DNA from: Doryteuthis pealeii
Taxonomy: Eukaryota; Mollusca; Cephalopoda; Myopsida; Loliginidae
Length of the DNA: 64,000 bases
Assembly (NCBI GenBank): GCA_023376005.1
Contig: CM042141.1
Coordinates: 96,448,092 to 96,512,091 of the forward strand
Direction of reading: 5' to 3'
Both the position numbers and the translations under genes were made by a program. A model generated the notes under the pieces. It worked only from the letters and a program-made list of their open reading frames with translations. It was not told the DNA's origin and did not search any database. Of the stretch, positions 34,544 to 44,642 are shown one piece after another; the stretch's first letter is position 1, and each line of letters starts with the position of its first letter.

Positions 34544-35585
34544 ATACCCAATTTGTCGAAAAATCCGTGATTTTACACAACAAATTTAACCTCCCCGTTT
34601 GAAAACAATTTACCAAAAATCAGGGAATTATCCGATTTTAATGAAATTTTCAGTGTTGATTTAGCAATGAATGAATTTTATAATGCATCAGTTATTTTAT
34701 TTCAAAACTTTCTGATTTTTTTCAGGTCACTTAACTTTGACACCCCCCACCCCTATTTTGGGGGCGCAATATATCGGTTGGGTTACTTTTTCTGCATAAA
34801 TAAAAAGACAAAAGATCGAAGGTGTGAATAGAAGAAAAAAAATAAAGTTTAATCAGAATCTGCTCCAGTAGTAAACAACTACCGAAAATCGGAAAATAAA
34901 GTGAAAATAAAAACTAAAATAATAATTTTTGGAGATTTTCTTTACTCATTTCGATAATTATTTAATTGGCTATTATCTTATAAAAGACAAAAATATACAT
35001 CAATATTTATTCTGTTTAAAGGGGTGGGGGGGCTAAATTTCCAATACAATTTTCAACCAAAAAAATTATGGGTGATTGATACTAAAGTAAAGTAGTTATT
35101 AAAAAAATATTTTTTTAGAATCTAATAATGTGACATTTTAAACTTAACATCATGCTGCTCATATTTTAAATGAATTTTATATATTAATTTATCATAGCAG
35201 AAATACCTAACTAAAGTTTTGAACTAAAATAACTGATGCATTATAAAAATCATTCATTGATAAATCAATACTGAAAATTTCATTAAAATCAAATAATTCC
35301 CTGATTTTTGGTAAAAAATTTTTCAATCACGAATGTTACATTTATTTTGTAAACATGGATTTTACACCATCTGCGTTTACGACCAAACGCGATCAAAATT
35401 GACCAAAAAATTGTTTTAAATGTATTAAAAATAAATTACATGTGTAATATTATTTTACTTTTTTTACTGATGGTCATTATATTACTACTTTTCGACTTAG
35501 ACAAAAATTTGACCTTAAATAATCGATTTAATTAATTTTAATTCGTTTTTAAAATGAAAAGCAGTCAAATTTTTGGGTATCCCTA
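34544..35585. repeat. Large foldback (long inverted repeat) element
   Basis: The left arm (about 34544-34712) and right arm (about 35213-35375) are inverted copies. AAAAATCAGGGAATTAT, TTAATGAAATTTTCAG and TAATGCATCAGTTATTTTA occur left to right, and their complements occur right to left. About 500 bp lie between. The right arm extends outward to 35585 through a segment also seen at 19646-19960; the left arm seems deleted there. No coding. Confidence 0.75.
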
Positions 35586-35754
35586 GCACAAAGGGATAAG
35601 GGTATTTCATTTATTCGTTTTTAACTTTTATGTGTGATTTGTTCTTTTTCCCACTATTTTGACCATTCTAATTCTTTAAAAAAGTAATGATCCTTGCGTC
35701 AAACAATTAAAAAACTAAAAAAGAGCAATTCAAAAAGCATTATATTCTTACTTA

Positions 35755-36016
35755 CGGGCTGGGTTTGCTCAGTCGGTAGAGCGTTTGGCTAGAAACCACA
35801 AGGTTCCTAGTTTGATACCAGCCCTCGCCAACTCAGCGTATGAGTAGCACAGGAATCTGTGCGGTAAAGTAAGGAGTTGATGGTAGGTGGGGCACTCCAC
35901 CTCAGATGCTAAAATAATCCACTTGGTCTAGCGCTAGTGAAAAGGGTATAGACTCCCTCACTGATTGGCTGATACCAACTTTAGGCCACCTCGACGACTT
36001 TACTTACTTACTTTAA
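35755..36016 (+). repeat. SINE family A, full length
   Basis: The tRNA-like head has GCTCAGTCGGTAGAGCG (box A) and AGTTTGATACC (box B), the rest of the head resembling a Lys-type tRNA. The body contains CAACTCAGCGTATGAGTAGC, GCGGTAAAGTAAGGAG, CTCCACCTCAGATGC and TCTAGCGCTAGTGAAAAGGG. The tail is (ACTT)n, the LINE-recognised end type. It would be transcribed by RNA polymerase III. Confidence 0.9.
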
Positions 36017-36079
36017 CTTTTTACTTACTCAGAATATTTCTGTTGTTACTTTAAAGATTTGGAATAATTTGCTTATTTA

Positions 36080-36118
36080 TAAAATGTAGGTTGGTTGGTT
36101 GGTTGGTTGGTTGGTTGG
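36080..36118. repeat. (TTGG)n microsatellite
   Basis: Seven units of TTGG between the SINE and repeat family Z. Confidence 0.9.
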
Positions 36119-36230
36119 ATTTTACAGTATATCAACCTTTGTTATTTTATGCTGAAGACGTTTTGTCTTATTCATTTTGTTGGGTATTCAAATCTTTTTA
36201 AAAACTCATTTTTTTTCTAGTTAACCCATA

Positions 36231-36372
36231 GATGGGATCCTAACAGCTATTACCACATCGGGTCAGAGTGGACCTGGGAGTAATGGTGATAAAGAGGTAT
36301 TCCACACTTCCCAGAGTTCCAAAATTGGAACTTCACCATTAGATGCAGTTTAATGTCATACCCAGGATACTT
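36231..36372 (+). repeat. Dispersed repeat family Z, longest copy
   Basis: CAGAGTGGACCTGGGAGTAA, TATTCCACACTTCCCAGAG, and a GGAACTTCACC phrase match 20909-21062 (inverted) and 56262-56640. Confidence 0.65.
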
Positions 36373-36397
36373 ATAAAATGTATAATCTATTTACAGT

Positions 36398-36632
36398 ACA
36401 TCTGCCTTAGAATCAAAAGATTCCAGGTTCGATACTGGCACTCACCAACTCAGGACATGAGTAGTACGGTTTGGATTTGTGCGGTAAAGTGAGGAGCTGA
36501 TGGGAGGTGTAGTGCTCCACCTCAGATGCAAAAATAATCTCCCTGGTTTAGCACTAGCGAAAAGGAGATACAGTTATTTGCTGTCCAGCTAATACCGACA
36601 ATGGGCCTCTCTGGCTATTCTACTTACTTACT
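36398..36632 (+). repeat. SINE family A copy, 5' end truncated
   Basis: It starts inside the tRNA-like head; box B CAGGTTCGATACTGG is intact, followed by the full body and a TACTTACTTA tail that touches the next copy. Confidence 0.85.
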
Positions 36633-37430
36633 ACATCTACCTTGGAACCATAATGTTCTGGATTTTATACTGGTCCTCACCAACTCAGGACATGAGTAGC
36701 AAGGCTTGGATCTGTGTGGTAAAGTGGGGAGCTAATGGTAGGTGCGGCGCTCTACCACTTCAGGTGCAAAACCAATCTCCCTGGTCTTGCACTAATGAAA
36801 AGGGGATAGACTGCCTCACTGTCAAGCTTATAGTATAGAAGCAACATTTGGAGTTAGAACATTTCTGGCAAGATGATAATAGTGACAGAGTCACTACATT
36901 ATACACCCCCCCACACACACACACAAACTTAGAATGTGAATCCCAGTTTACTAAATTTGATCAGGGCACATCTGTGAGTCAAGTGACTAACTTATATGGA
37001 AAATTCAATCTTTTTGTGTGGAAGTTAACTATTGCGAACTTCACTGTGTAAATGGTGATATATACAGGAAAAATGTCACTAATCTTGTTATAATTTTCAA
37101 TTTTTTACATGATAAAGAAATTAGACCTGGTTAAATCAATAAAATGAATGTATTTTCATATTCTGTGACTAAGAAAATCTATGATTAGACATATTTCACC
37201 CATATATTGTCCATTTCTTTAACAAAAACAAGGATTTCCAGCCGCCATTTTGAAAATTGTCTGGAACCAACCTAAAATGACATCCTAGGTCAATTATCTC
37301 ATCAGAATCGTAATCAGCAGCAAAAATGGCCATAGAAAACACTCATCTTACTTAATTTTGAGGAAAAAATTATTCATTTGTTTATACCGACAATAGGCCA
37401 TTCTGCCAACTTTACTTTTTACTTTTATAT
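36633..37430 (+). repeat. SINE family A copy split by a 549-bp insertion
   Basis: The 5' part runs 36633-36832 and the 3' part, ATACCGACAATAGGCCATTC and an ACTTTTTACTTT tail, resumes at 37382. TTATA lies on both sides of the gap (36828-36832 and 37382-37386), consistent with a target duplication. The insert (36833-37381) has no inverted ends and no recognised coding; its class is unknown. Confidence 0.75.
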
Positions 37431-37799
37431 TTTACCAAAATATTAAAAAAGAAACACTTTTTAAAAAGCTTCTATTAACATAAATACTCTCACCACACTT
37501 TTAACCTGGATTGTCGTGAAAGCCATTGAATTTTTAACCTCAAAATTGAATAAATTTGTCAGCAATTGAATGATTAATGAACCGGTCATCTTAAGAAAAA
37601 AATTCTCATTCAAAGTTAATATTCTTTGTTAATGTAAACAATGTTGTTCAAAAATTAAAAAAAAAATTTTTAAATGAAAATATTATTTTGGTTTTTGTAG
37701 AATGGTCAGTTGTCAAGTATGAGCTGTGCAAACATGCATCGGCACAGAGATTTGATGAATTGCATTTAGGAAAAAAATTTAGCAACTGATACACAACAC

Positions 37800-37923
37800 A
37801 CACACACATATATATATATATATTTGGGAATAAAAGGCCTTAAATACCATGGGTATTGTGGTTATGGACCATTTCCACCCGCCTAGAATCACCTTGTACC
37901 AAGAAACTTGGTACCGCACCAAA

Positions 37924-37962
<39 letters not shown>
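37800..37962. repeat. (AC)n and (AT)n microsatellites around a short hairpin
   Basis: AC/AT runs at 37799-37823 and 37925-37961. Between them lies CTTGGTAC-type inverted sequence (TTGTACCAAGAAACTTGGTAC). Confidence 0.7.
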
Positions 37963-37964
<2 letters not shown>

Positions 37965-37967
37965 TTA

Positions 37968-38021
37968 GTCATCCACAAACACCATGTTTTGATATATCAT
38001 GTGTCCTCAGTGTCGCTAGAC
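37968..38021 (-). ncRNA. Hammerhead-like motif, family D copy 4 (decayed)
   Basis: The minus strand keeps CTGAGGA (complement of 38004-38010), ACA/TGT stem III, U17, stem I CGACA/TGTGG with one mismatch, and GTC/GAC closing. G12 has become A and stem II is broken. Confidence 0.35.
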
Positions 38022-38281
38022 ATAGCAGGCTACCTTGAGCTAGGATCGAAAGCTGGCCGATTTATCTTCAGTCGGAGTTCCTAACCACTGCGCCATCAGC
38101 ACACCTACAAACATGAGCGAGAATTTAAATGATAAATACATACATATGTACATATGTAAAGGCTGTTAGGGAGAGCTCCATTCTTTAATAGGTGAGCATT
38201 GCACTTAAGTATAATCGGTGGCCGTCAGCGAAATCCTTTTCAATGAGCTCAACCTACCAGAGTTGGGGAGCATATACTTTA

Positions 38282-38333
38282 GTCATCCGCAGACACAATG
38301 ATTCGATGTATCATCTCTTCAGTGTAGCTAGAC
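38282..38333 (-). ncRNA. Hammerhead-like motif, family D copy 3
   Basis: CTGAAGA is the complement of 38316-38322. Stem II is a perfect GATG/CATC with ATA loop. GAA is followed by T where A15.1 is expected. The CA/TG part of stem III, cleavage C, a CTACA/TGCGG stem I with one mismatch, and GTC/GAC closing are present. One key change (A15.1 to U) suggests inactivity. Confidence 0.45.
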
Positions 38334-38540
38334 ATAGCTGGCTACCTCCAGCCAGGATCAAAATTCAATAAAGAACAGGAGTTTTTTCTCGCAAAATAAT
38401 TTTTTTCAGAATTTTTTCCATAAATGTAAACTCTACATTGTTTGGAATAGGTTTATTGCAAAAATTATTTTAATCTCACTAAAATATTTTGTTTTGAAGC
38501 TATTGTTACATACACATCCCGGGACGAGCCCGCATGTTAC

Positions 38541-38590
38541 ATACGCCTATCGTTTCAATGCAATACAGCGCTTTTCATCAGAGATACCAA
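38541..38590 (-). ncRNA. Possible hammerhead-like motif (weak)
   Basis: The minus strand has CTGATGA (complement of 38575-38581), an imperfect AAAGC/GCATT stem II, GAAACGAT and A. Stem I is poor. Included because the core spacing fits. Confidence 0.25.
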
Positions 38591-38699
38591 AGAAAATTGA
38601 GAGGCATATATGCAAAAACTTGGCAACAAACAACAATAAAACACAATATTATTTTAAAACACAACATTTAATTCAAGTTTGTAGTCTTTGGGAATCATA

Positions 38700-39190
38700 A
38701 TACGAACGCCGACAGGCTAGAGTTTATAATGTCATTTTGGTGGAATTTCTTCTTCAAAATCAATTTATAAAGCTTCGCAACGAAAGGAATTTGCACTTAT
38801 CTTTTTTACGTGTTGTTTCGTCTTCTGTATCAATGACTATTCCGGGTATTATTATTTGTGTGGCATTTTGGTCATGGAGACTTTCTTCTTGGGCATAACT
38901 TTTCTCCCCTCCCCCACGAGATGTTCACTGACCGGATCCCGAGTATTAACTGTTGAAACTGCTGACAAATAGGGATCGCTTTCCCTTCCTTCCCCCAACT
39001 CGTGACGTCACCTGTCTCGGTACGTTTTGCGTACGTGGGTAAAGCAACGAGTGTAGTATCAGTCGTTCGTTTCGTGTGCCTTCCTCTTCCCAGCCAGGCC
39101 GGCCCTTTTCCATGGCTAAGCGGTTTTTCACTTGAGGTCAAATTCTGTGACTCTCAACCTCAGCTTCTGGCGTCGGAAAGTCTAATAAGA
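38700..39190. promoter_or_regulatory. CpG-rich patch with a perfect cAMP-response element
   Basis: In an AT-rich window, 38990-39180 has over a dozen CpGs, GGCCGGCCC, and the palindrome TGACGTCA at 39003-39010 (the CREB/ATF consensus). C-rich tracts (TCTCCCCTCCCCCACG, near 38902) precede it. Such a patch suggests a promoter or first exon, but direction and gene are not determinable. Overlapping open frames of 60-90 codons on both strands are unsupported. A (GT)n run lies 160 bp downstream. Confidence 0.4.
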
Positions 39191-39606
39191 ATATTCCAAA
39201 AGTTCTAAACTGTTTATCATTTGATTAAACGTAACACTATTAAAAATGGTAGAAAATCAAACAGAGTGCTCCAAGCCTTGAACAGAGTTCTGTCATCATA
39301 TTTTTGTTGATATATAATCCAAATTTTCATTATGCTTGTGTGTGTGTGTGCATGTATAAAAGCCAAGGTAGTTTCTCTAGATAACACTTACCTATTTTTT
39401 ATTATCTGGAGATTCTTTACCACCACGTTTTTCTCCTTCCTAGTTTGAAGAGCAGAAATTGCAATAGAAACAGAATTTTTTGCAGATTTTAAACTACAGG
39501 CTGGTCCGAAAGTCTTGTCTGTAATTATTTTACCTCTAAAAAAATCTTTAAAAATTGAATTATTTTACTTAAAAAAAAAAATTATATATATATATCTTTG
39601 ATAACT

Positions 39607-40045
39607 AAATGTGCAGTATACTGTACCATTGTTCTTTCAACCCTCCTGTATGGTGCAGAAGCCTGGACAGTATACAAAGTGGATGCCCACAGACTACATG
39701 CATCACTTGCACAATATATTAAATATCAAGTGATGGCAGCAGGACCATTCTAGAGAGAACTACACTCCCTGGTATGCACAACATACTTGTCTAGTGCAAC
39801 CGGAGATGGGGTGGCCACTTAAACAGACTTGTATATGACAGACTGCCAAAGCAGATTTTGTACTCTCAACTGAGAGAGGAATCATCATGTGGAATCGGTA
39901 AACCAAAGCTCAGGTACAAAAACAACATTGAGAAACATGGAGGACTCAAACATCCCCATAGTTGCAGTTGGCAAGACGCAGCCAGAGATTAAATCAAATG
40001 GAGAAAGCAGATTCACATGGTGTCATCATTGGGTCTGATGGACTG
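39607..40045 (+). pseudogene. Non-LTR retrotransposon RT C-terminal remnant
   Basis: One frame starting at 39607 reads LSTLLYGAEAWTVYK, the conserved (L/T)LYG.E.WT segment that follows the RT thumb in many LINE polyproteins. Further on, in shifted frames, RWGGHLNRLVYDRLPKQIL and a Trp-containing end are visible. The catalytic core is missing and there are frameshifts, so it is a 5'-truncated dead copy of a family different from the 14.5-kb one. Confidence 0.8.
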
Positions 40046-40203
40046 CAATAATAATAATATATATTACAACAGTGTATGGTTATCACTATCTCACTTAGTG
40101 AGTTAGTAGTGGGCCAATATTTGTGGTATCATTAGGAGAGTCCTCAATATCTTTAATAGAGCTACTATATGATAATAATAAATGAATATATATTAGTTTG
40201 TGT

Positions 40204-40326
40204 ATATATATTTCATTACATGGATATTTTAGCTGTGACCTTGGGTTTCATGCCTGATGATTGCCAAGAAGATAGGTATGAAACCCAGGGTCACAGCTAA
40301 AATATCCATATAATGAAATATATATA
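40204..40326. repeat. Foldback repeat carrying a hammerhead-like core
   Basis: The left arm ATTTCATTACATGGATATTT and on, and the right arm are inverted copies over about 55 bp each, around CCTGATGATTGCCAAGAAG. On the plus strand CTGATGA (40254-40260), UGCC/GGUA stem II, GAAAC (40280-40284) and a CC/GG stem III before GTC fit a hammerhead of the 18.3-kb family. Stem I is poor. Confidence 0.6.
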
Positions 40327-40327
40327 T

Positions 40328-40413
40328 GGGCTGTTTTACCACAACTGTTAGAGCAAATCACAAGGTTCCTGGTTCGATACCAGTCTATGCCGACTCAGCA
40401 TATGAGTAGCACA
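40328..40413 (+). repeat. SINE family A head fragment
   Basis: Contains CAAGGTTCCTGGTTCGATACC (box B, spread over 40362-40382) and CGACTCAGCATATGAGTAGC, then stops after 86 bp, adjacent to an opposed full copy. Confidence 0.75.
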
Positions 40414-40423
40414 GTCATCAGGA

Positions 40424-40658
40424 TGGCCTAAAGTTGTTAGCAGTTAGATAACAAGGGAGTCTATCCCCTTTTCACTAGCGCTAGACCAGGAGATTGTTTT
40501 AGTGTCTGAGGCGGAGCGTCACACCTACCATCAGCTCCTCACTTTACCGTACAGATCCAAGCTGTGCTACTCATACGATGAGTTGGCAAGGCCAGTATCG
40601 AACCTGGAACATTGTGGTTTCTAGTTGGACGCTCTACTGACTGAGCAAAACCGGGCCC
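40424..40658 (-). repeat. SINE family A, full length
   Basis: The head is on the right (complement of CGCTCTACTGACTGAGCAAAA gives box A; complement of CAGTATCGAACCTGG gives box B). The body is intact. The tail meets the opposed head fragment at 40413-40423. Confidence 0.85.
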
Positions 40659-41608
40659 TATGAAGAGGGTGACAAGACTTTCAGTATACCCTGTATACTG
40701 ATAAAACAACCTTTCCTTCATGCAATATTCACATCAAATCAATTAAAAATAAAGTTCCATTTTCACTTTTATTAAAAAAAGTTTATTGACCAAGATTTCA
40801 GTCAAATTCCACTGAAAAAGAAGTTTACATCTGAAGCGTAATTATTTTGTATATTGCACATTAGAATATTTCTCTTTTTTTTTCTTCTTTTTTTAAATAT
40901 ATAACATTGCTTGTGTTGTTTTCAATATTATGTGGGAAGAAGAAGAAAACAGACAACAAACAATTTTAATAAATAAATAAATAAAAGTAATTTCAAATCA
41001 TTTTGAAATTAGAAACAAAAATATAAATTAATTTTAGCCTCAATGAAATAATCATGCAGTCAATATTCTTTTTTTTTTTATTCATTAAATACATGAAATA
41101 TTTTGTATATTTGTACCGGGTCGAAGTGCATACAAATATTTCTATATTTTCATTGTTTTTATTTTTTATTTTTCATTACCAAGACCACCATTATTTAATT
41201 TTCCAAATTGTTTTCTAAGAATCACTGGTATTTACACAAAAAAATATTCTTTGTTTATATATAACTTTTTTTTTTAATTTTTTGTTAATGACAACTTTCA
41301 GGAATAAACACATTGCAGCTTTTTAAATAAATTAATACATTTTTCTTTCTTTTTTTTAAGCATTGAAAATCATCATGTAAATAATAATAAAATAATAACA
41401 AAATTTATGTACAAAAAATCCAGCAGTAAATACAACCGCATTGAACAAAATGTTGGCAGGTTATATAAATTAATTTGTTTATTAATTGACCAGTTTTTTT
41501 TAAATGTTTCTCACAGACTGTACAATGTTGAGTAACCTGTAAACCTTGTTTGTTTATCTTTTTATATCTATTTTTTCAACCATTAACCCTTTTGGTGTGG
41601 AGAGAAAA

Positions 41609-41967
41609 TCTTATTATGGCAGAGATTATGTAACTGTCTGTCTGTAACCGAAACTATGTCACTACTGATGTCACAATTTCCTTAGTTATTTAAGTTATAT
41701 TCTCAACAATTATGAAATAGTCATTATTTAATCTTAATTAGCATCTTATTTATTAACAATGTCTATATTAAAGTCGGAGTTAGATTTGCCCAAAAAGTCC
41801 CATCTTATTGATGCTTTCAAAATCCTGAAATATGTGTTATATATCTGTGAGAAATAAAGATTTATCATAGTATATGGTGGGAATAAGGATTTAAAAAAAA
41901 ACTGGGTTCATTAATTATTTGCTGTTACTGATTTCTAATACTATTCTCAAACATATTAAAAGCAATG

Positions 41968-42007
<40 letters not shown>

Positions 42008-42146
42008 AATAAATTAAAATAACATTAAAATAAGTGTAATATTTTTATATTCATTCTTATTTAGTTTCGTTAGTCTTTCTAATTTAATATTATTTTATAC
42101 ATTAAAACTCAAATACTTGCACCCAGAGAGTGTATACTTTTACTAG
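41609..42146 (+). mobile_element. Helitron-like element family 1, copy 2
   Basis: It is inserted between A (41608) and T (42147). It begins TCTTATTATGGCAGAG with CTGTCTGTCTGTAACCG inside, and ends with GCACCC...GTGTAT and CTAG. The host element's sequence resumes directly after CTAG, which confirms the boundaries against copy 1 of family X. It holds an (AT)n run at about 41970-42007. Confidence 0.8.
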
Positions 42147-42277
42147 TATACTTAATGTGTGATGGCAAAATGCTATGTTAGTCAACATTATTTAAAAATA
42201 TTGGATCTGGTGCAATATACCCCTCCCCTCAAACTCTGAAAGTGCCCTATGTTCAATATACCCTGACCTAAAATTTA

Positions 42278-42286
<9 letters not shown>

Positions 42287-42313
<27 letters not shown>
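42287..42313. repeat. Poly(A) run
   Basis: About 27 A residues inside family X. Confidence 0.9.
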
Positions 42314-42316
<3 letters not shown>

Positions 42317-42415
42317 ATTACTTCTAAAACTTTACTTAAACAGTCATTTTGAAATATCAGTGAATAAAAAAAATTATCTTATAAACATACTTGTGTGATA
42401 TACCCTCCAATGCCA

Positions 42416-42642
42416 GGGTGAATCCCCATGGTGCAGTGGCTAATGTGCTGGAGTGTGACATTGTAGTAAGTGAGTTCACACTCCAGTTAACCTATTGCAT
42501 TCACTTTCAGACTAATACCTATGGGAAAGGTATGAAACCACTTATCCCCTCCAGCTATAGGTTAAATAGTATACTATTTTTCTACAAGGATTGGCTTTGG
42601 CATTAAATAACCCACAAAGTTTGATATGCCATTAAAAAAAAA
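42416..42642 (+). repeat. SINE family F with 9-bp target duplication
   Basis: CCAATGCCA lies on both sides (42407-42415 and 42643-42651). The head has box A-like ATGGTGCAGTGGCTAATGTG and a decayed box B (AGTGAGTTCACACTC). The 3' end GGCATTAAATAACCCACAAA, then TTGATATGCCATTAAAAAA, is shared with fragments at 46215-46262, 6085-6120 and, inverted, 56112-56160. The target-site duplication and A-tail show LINE-mediated retroposition. Confidence 0.8.
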
Positions 42643-42996
42643 CCAATGCCAATAGTGTATTTTTGTATTGTAATTCTAAATCTCCAATAAAGTATTTTTA
42701 TTTGCAAGCTTTTTGACTTCATGTTTAAAAGAAAATTCATACCATTAAATTTGTTACCAAAAGGGTTAGACATATTTCATTAAGAACAATTATGTTTTTT
42801 CATAAGCAAAATATAAAGTTGTTGTTATTAGTAATTTATTTTCTCTCAAAAATTCAAAAGTTAAATTAAATGACCAGATGTTACTTTATTGTTGATATTT
42901 CTATGAATATGGAAAACAATTTGTATCTTTATTTGAAATTCTAAGATGAGTCATCATCATCATTTCACAACTTGTTTAAACTAATATTCTTTGTTA

Positions 42997-43273
42997 TCTA
43001 TTATTATACTAAAGCTGAGCGAATCAATTTTTGTCTCCAAAAGGCTTTTTTACTGTTTAGTTTAGTGACACCAAAATTATACTTAATTATTCCTTACTTT
43101 TAGGATTGAGTTATGTTTGAAAAAAAAATCCATTTTAATTGGTTCTAACTAGACATAATTTACAATTAAGTAAAAAAACTGACCCGTCTCTTACTTCACA
43201 TTCTGCCTGTCACTTTCCCCCTCTCTATGTATATCTTGATTACCTCTTCACTATATATGTTAGTTACTCACTG

Positions 43274-43316
<43 letters not shown>

Positions 43317-43581
43317 GAGATTGGAAAGTTATGAAACGTATTTGTATGTTATGTTTTATAAACAGCCAGCTGGGCCAACATCTTAGCTCTTAATAAATTC
43401 AAATTAGGCCAAACATTCCCTTTCTTAGAAATTTTACAAAAAAATTTTAATGTTTTTGTTAATTCTCTGGTCATATTTATTTATTTTTTTTATCTAATTC
43501 GCTTTGCAAACTCACTTTTCCCTAATCCCAATTATCTACCCAGAGCTCAATGGGTGACCCGACATGTTGTGTTTTGTCTAT
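42997..43581 (+). mobile_element. Helitron-like element family 2, copy 2
   Basis: TC after A (TCTATTATTATACTAAAGCTGAG, 42997 on), then CTTTTAGGATT and AATCCATTTTAATTGGTT as in 18850. It ends TTTTCCCTAATCCCAATTAT, GAGCTCAATGGGTGACCC and CTAT. The 3' hairpin is decayed here. It has a (GA)n run at 43278-43308 and no coding. Confidence 0.6.
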
Positions 43582-43690
43582 CATATTATTATGTTTTATA
43601 CCAGCATTTTGGATTTTGCATTTTTATCCGTTTAAGCATTTTTCTCTCAATTCGGTGTCCATGTGGTAGAAAAGGTTGCCCTATATTCTT

Positions 43691-43730
43691 TCCATGCGCT
43701 TTCAACCATGTTGATGATCGTCTTCAGGGG
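43691..43730 (-). ncRNA. Possible hammerhead-like motif (decayed)
   Basis: The minus strand reads CC, CTGAAGA (complement of 43721-43727), a GATC/GGTT stem II, GAAAGCGC, then A-U-GG. GG could close stem I with CC, but U16.1 is lost. The GAAAGCGC phrase is shared with the 15313-15365 motif. Confidence 0.3.
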
Positions 43731-44000
43731 GATTATTTGTTGTAGTTTTTGTTTGTTTTTTATGGTGCAAGGTTTATTCAGTTAGGAGGGCCTATTGTAG
43801 GTTTGGGTGCTATGGTTAGTTCATTAGTTATTAAAGATGTTTAATAGATTTTCTTTGATAATTTTTTAAAGACTTTAAAATTTATTTTTTTCATCTGCTT
43901 TTACAGTAAAAGCAACATCTGCTACACAATGTAGAAATATAAAAGATGTTTAATTCAGAATACAATTGAGCATGGGATTGTCTAGGGATAAATTTTAATA

Positions 44001-44642
44001 TCTTCTTATTATAATGGAGATTGTGGGTTTGTCTGTAACCGAAACTATATTACTATACAAGTCACAATTCCTTTAGTTATTTACATCATATTCTCCATGA
44101 TTTTATTTTTATTTAAACCTCAATTATTAATAAAATTGTTTTACATTACTTACACTGTTGACCATATCTACATACTAATAACATGCAATTGTATTTATAT
44201 ATACAACAAAATAGAGGTTTACAGTATGAATGGCAAGGCTTATTTGCATATTGATCTTAAAAAAAATGATTTTAATAAATATATGCTTAGTATTATTGAT
44301 TTCTAATTGTTTGGTTTTATCTTATTGAATATGAGCAAAAATCTCTTCAATAAATCTTTAAAGAAATCCATTAACAAGAAGAAATAACTGTAATGTTATT
44401 CTTTACTTCCTATTTTAACTAAACATTTTATTAGGAAAATTTACCAATGAAAGACGGGAGTAACAGAAAATGATGGAAGAGTTAGTTTCAAAGTTGTTCT
44501 ATTTTTCAATCATACCCCATCTGTTCAAAATCTTTTTATCTACATTCTTATTCAGTTTCATTAGCCTTTCTAATTTAATATCATATTTTATTATAAAATT
44601 TAACTAAAATACTTGCACCCGAAGGGTGCATATATTTGCTAG
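44001..44642 (+). mobile_element. Helitron-like element family 1, copy 3 (canonical 3' end)
   Basis: Starts after A with TCTTCTTATTATAATGGAG and GTCTGTAACCG; ends with a perfect hairpin GCACCC-GAA-GGGTGC (44615-44629), ten bases, then CTAG before T. This is the textbook Helitron terminus (TC ... hairpin ... CTRR, A/T target). 642 bp, no Rep/helicase. Confidence 0.85.

Larger units (their letters stand above)
37968..38345 (-). repeat. tRNA-headed repeat family D with two hammerhead-like modules
   Basis: The minus strand has a tRNA-like head at about 38050-38106 (box A TGGCGCAGTGGTTAGGAAC, box B-like CTTTCGATCC) running into hammerhead-like module 37968-38021. A second module (38282-38333) lies 260 bp upstream of it on the same strand. 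This is the same order as family D at 8436-8766: module, spacer, head, module. Confidence 0.65.
41583..42769. mobile_element. piggyBac-like element family X, copy 2, with nested Helitron and SINE
   Basis: The left end is TTAA CCCTTTTGGTGTGG (41583 on); the right end is ACCAAAAGGG then TTAG (42766-42769, one base from TTAA). The interior ATACTTAATGT ... ATTGGATCT ... AGTGCC and the segment AATTATCTTATAAA are shared with copy 1 at 12060-12977. It is split by a Helitron-like element (41609-42146) and a SINE (42416-42642). Confidence 0.7.

Noticed and set aside
35755..35830. tRNA gene (Lys-like) at the start of SINE A
   Set aside because: Boxes A and B are present but the acceptor stem does not close and the sequence runs into the SINE body; the same unit recurs about twelve times.
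38872..39141. 89-codon minus-strand frame in the CpG patch
   Set aside because: GC-rich DNA has fewer stop codons by chance; overlapping frames are open on both strands and none shows a domain.
39490..39525. Mariner-type TIR (CAGGCTGGTCCGAAAGTC)
   Set aside because: It looks like one end of a mariner-like element, but no matching inverted end was found nearby.
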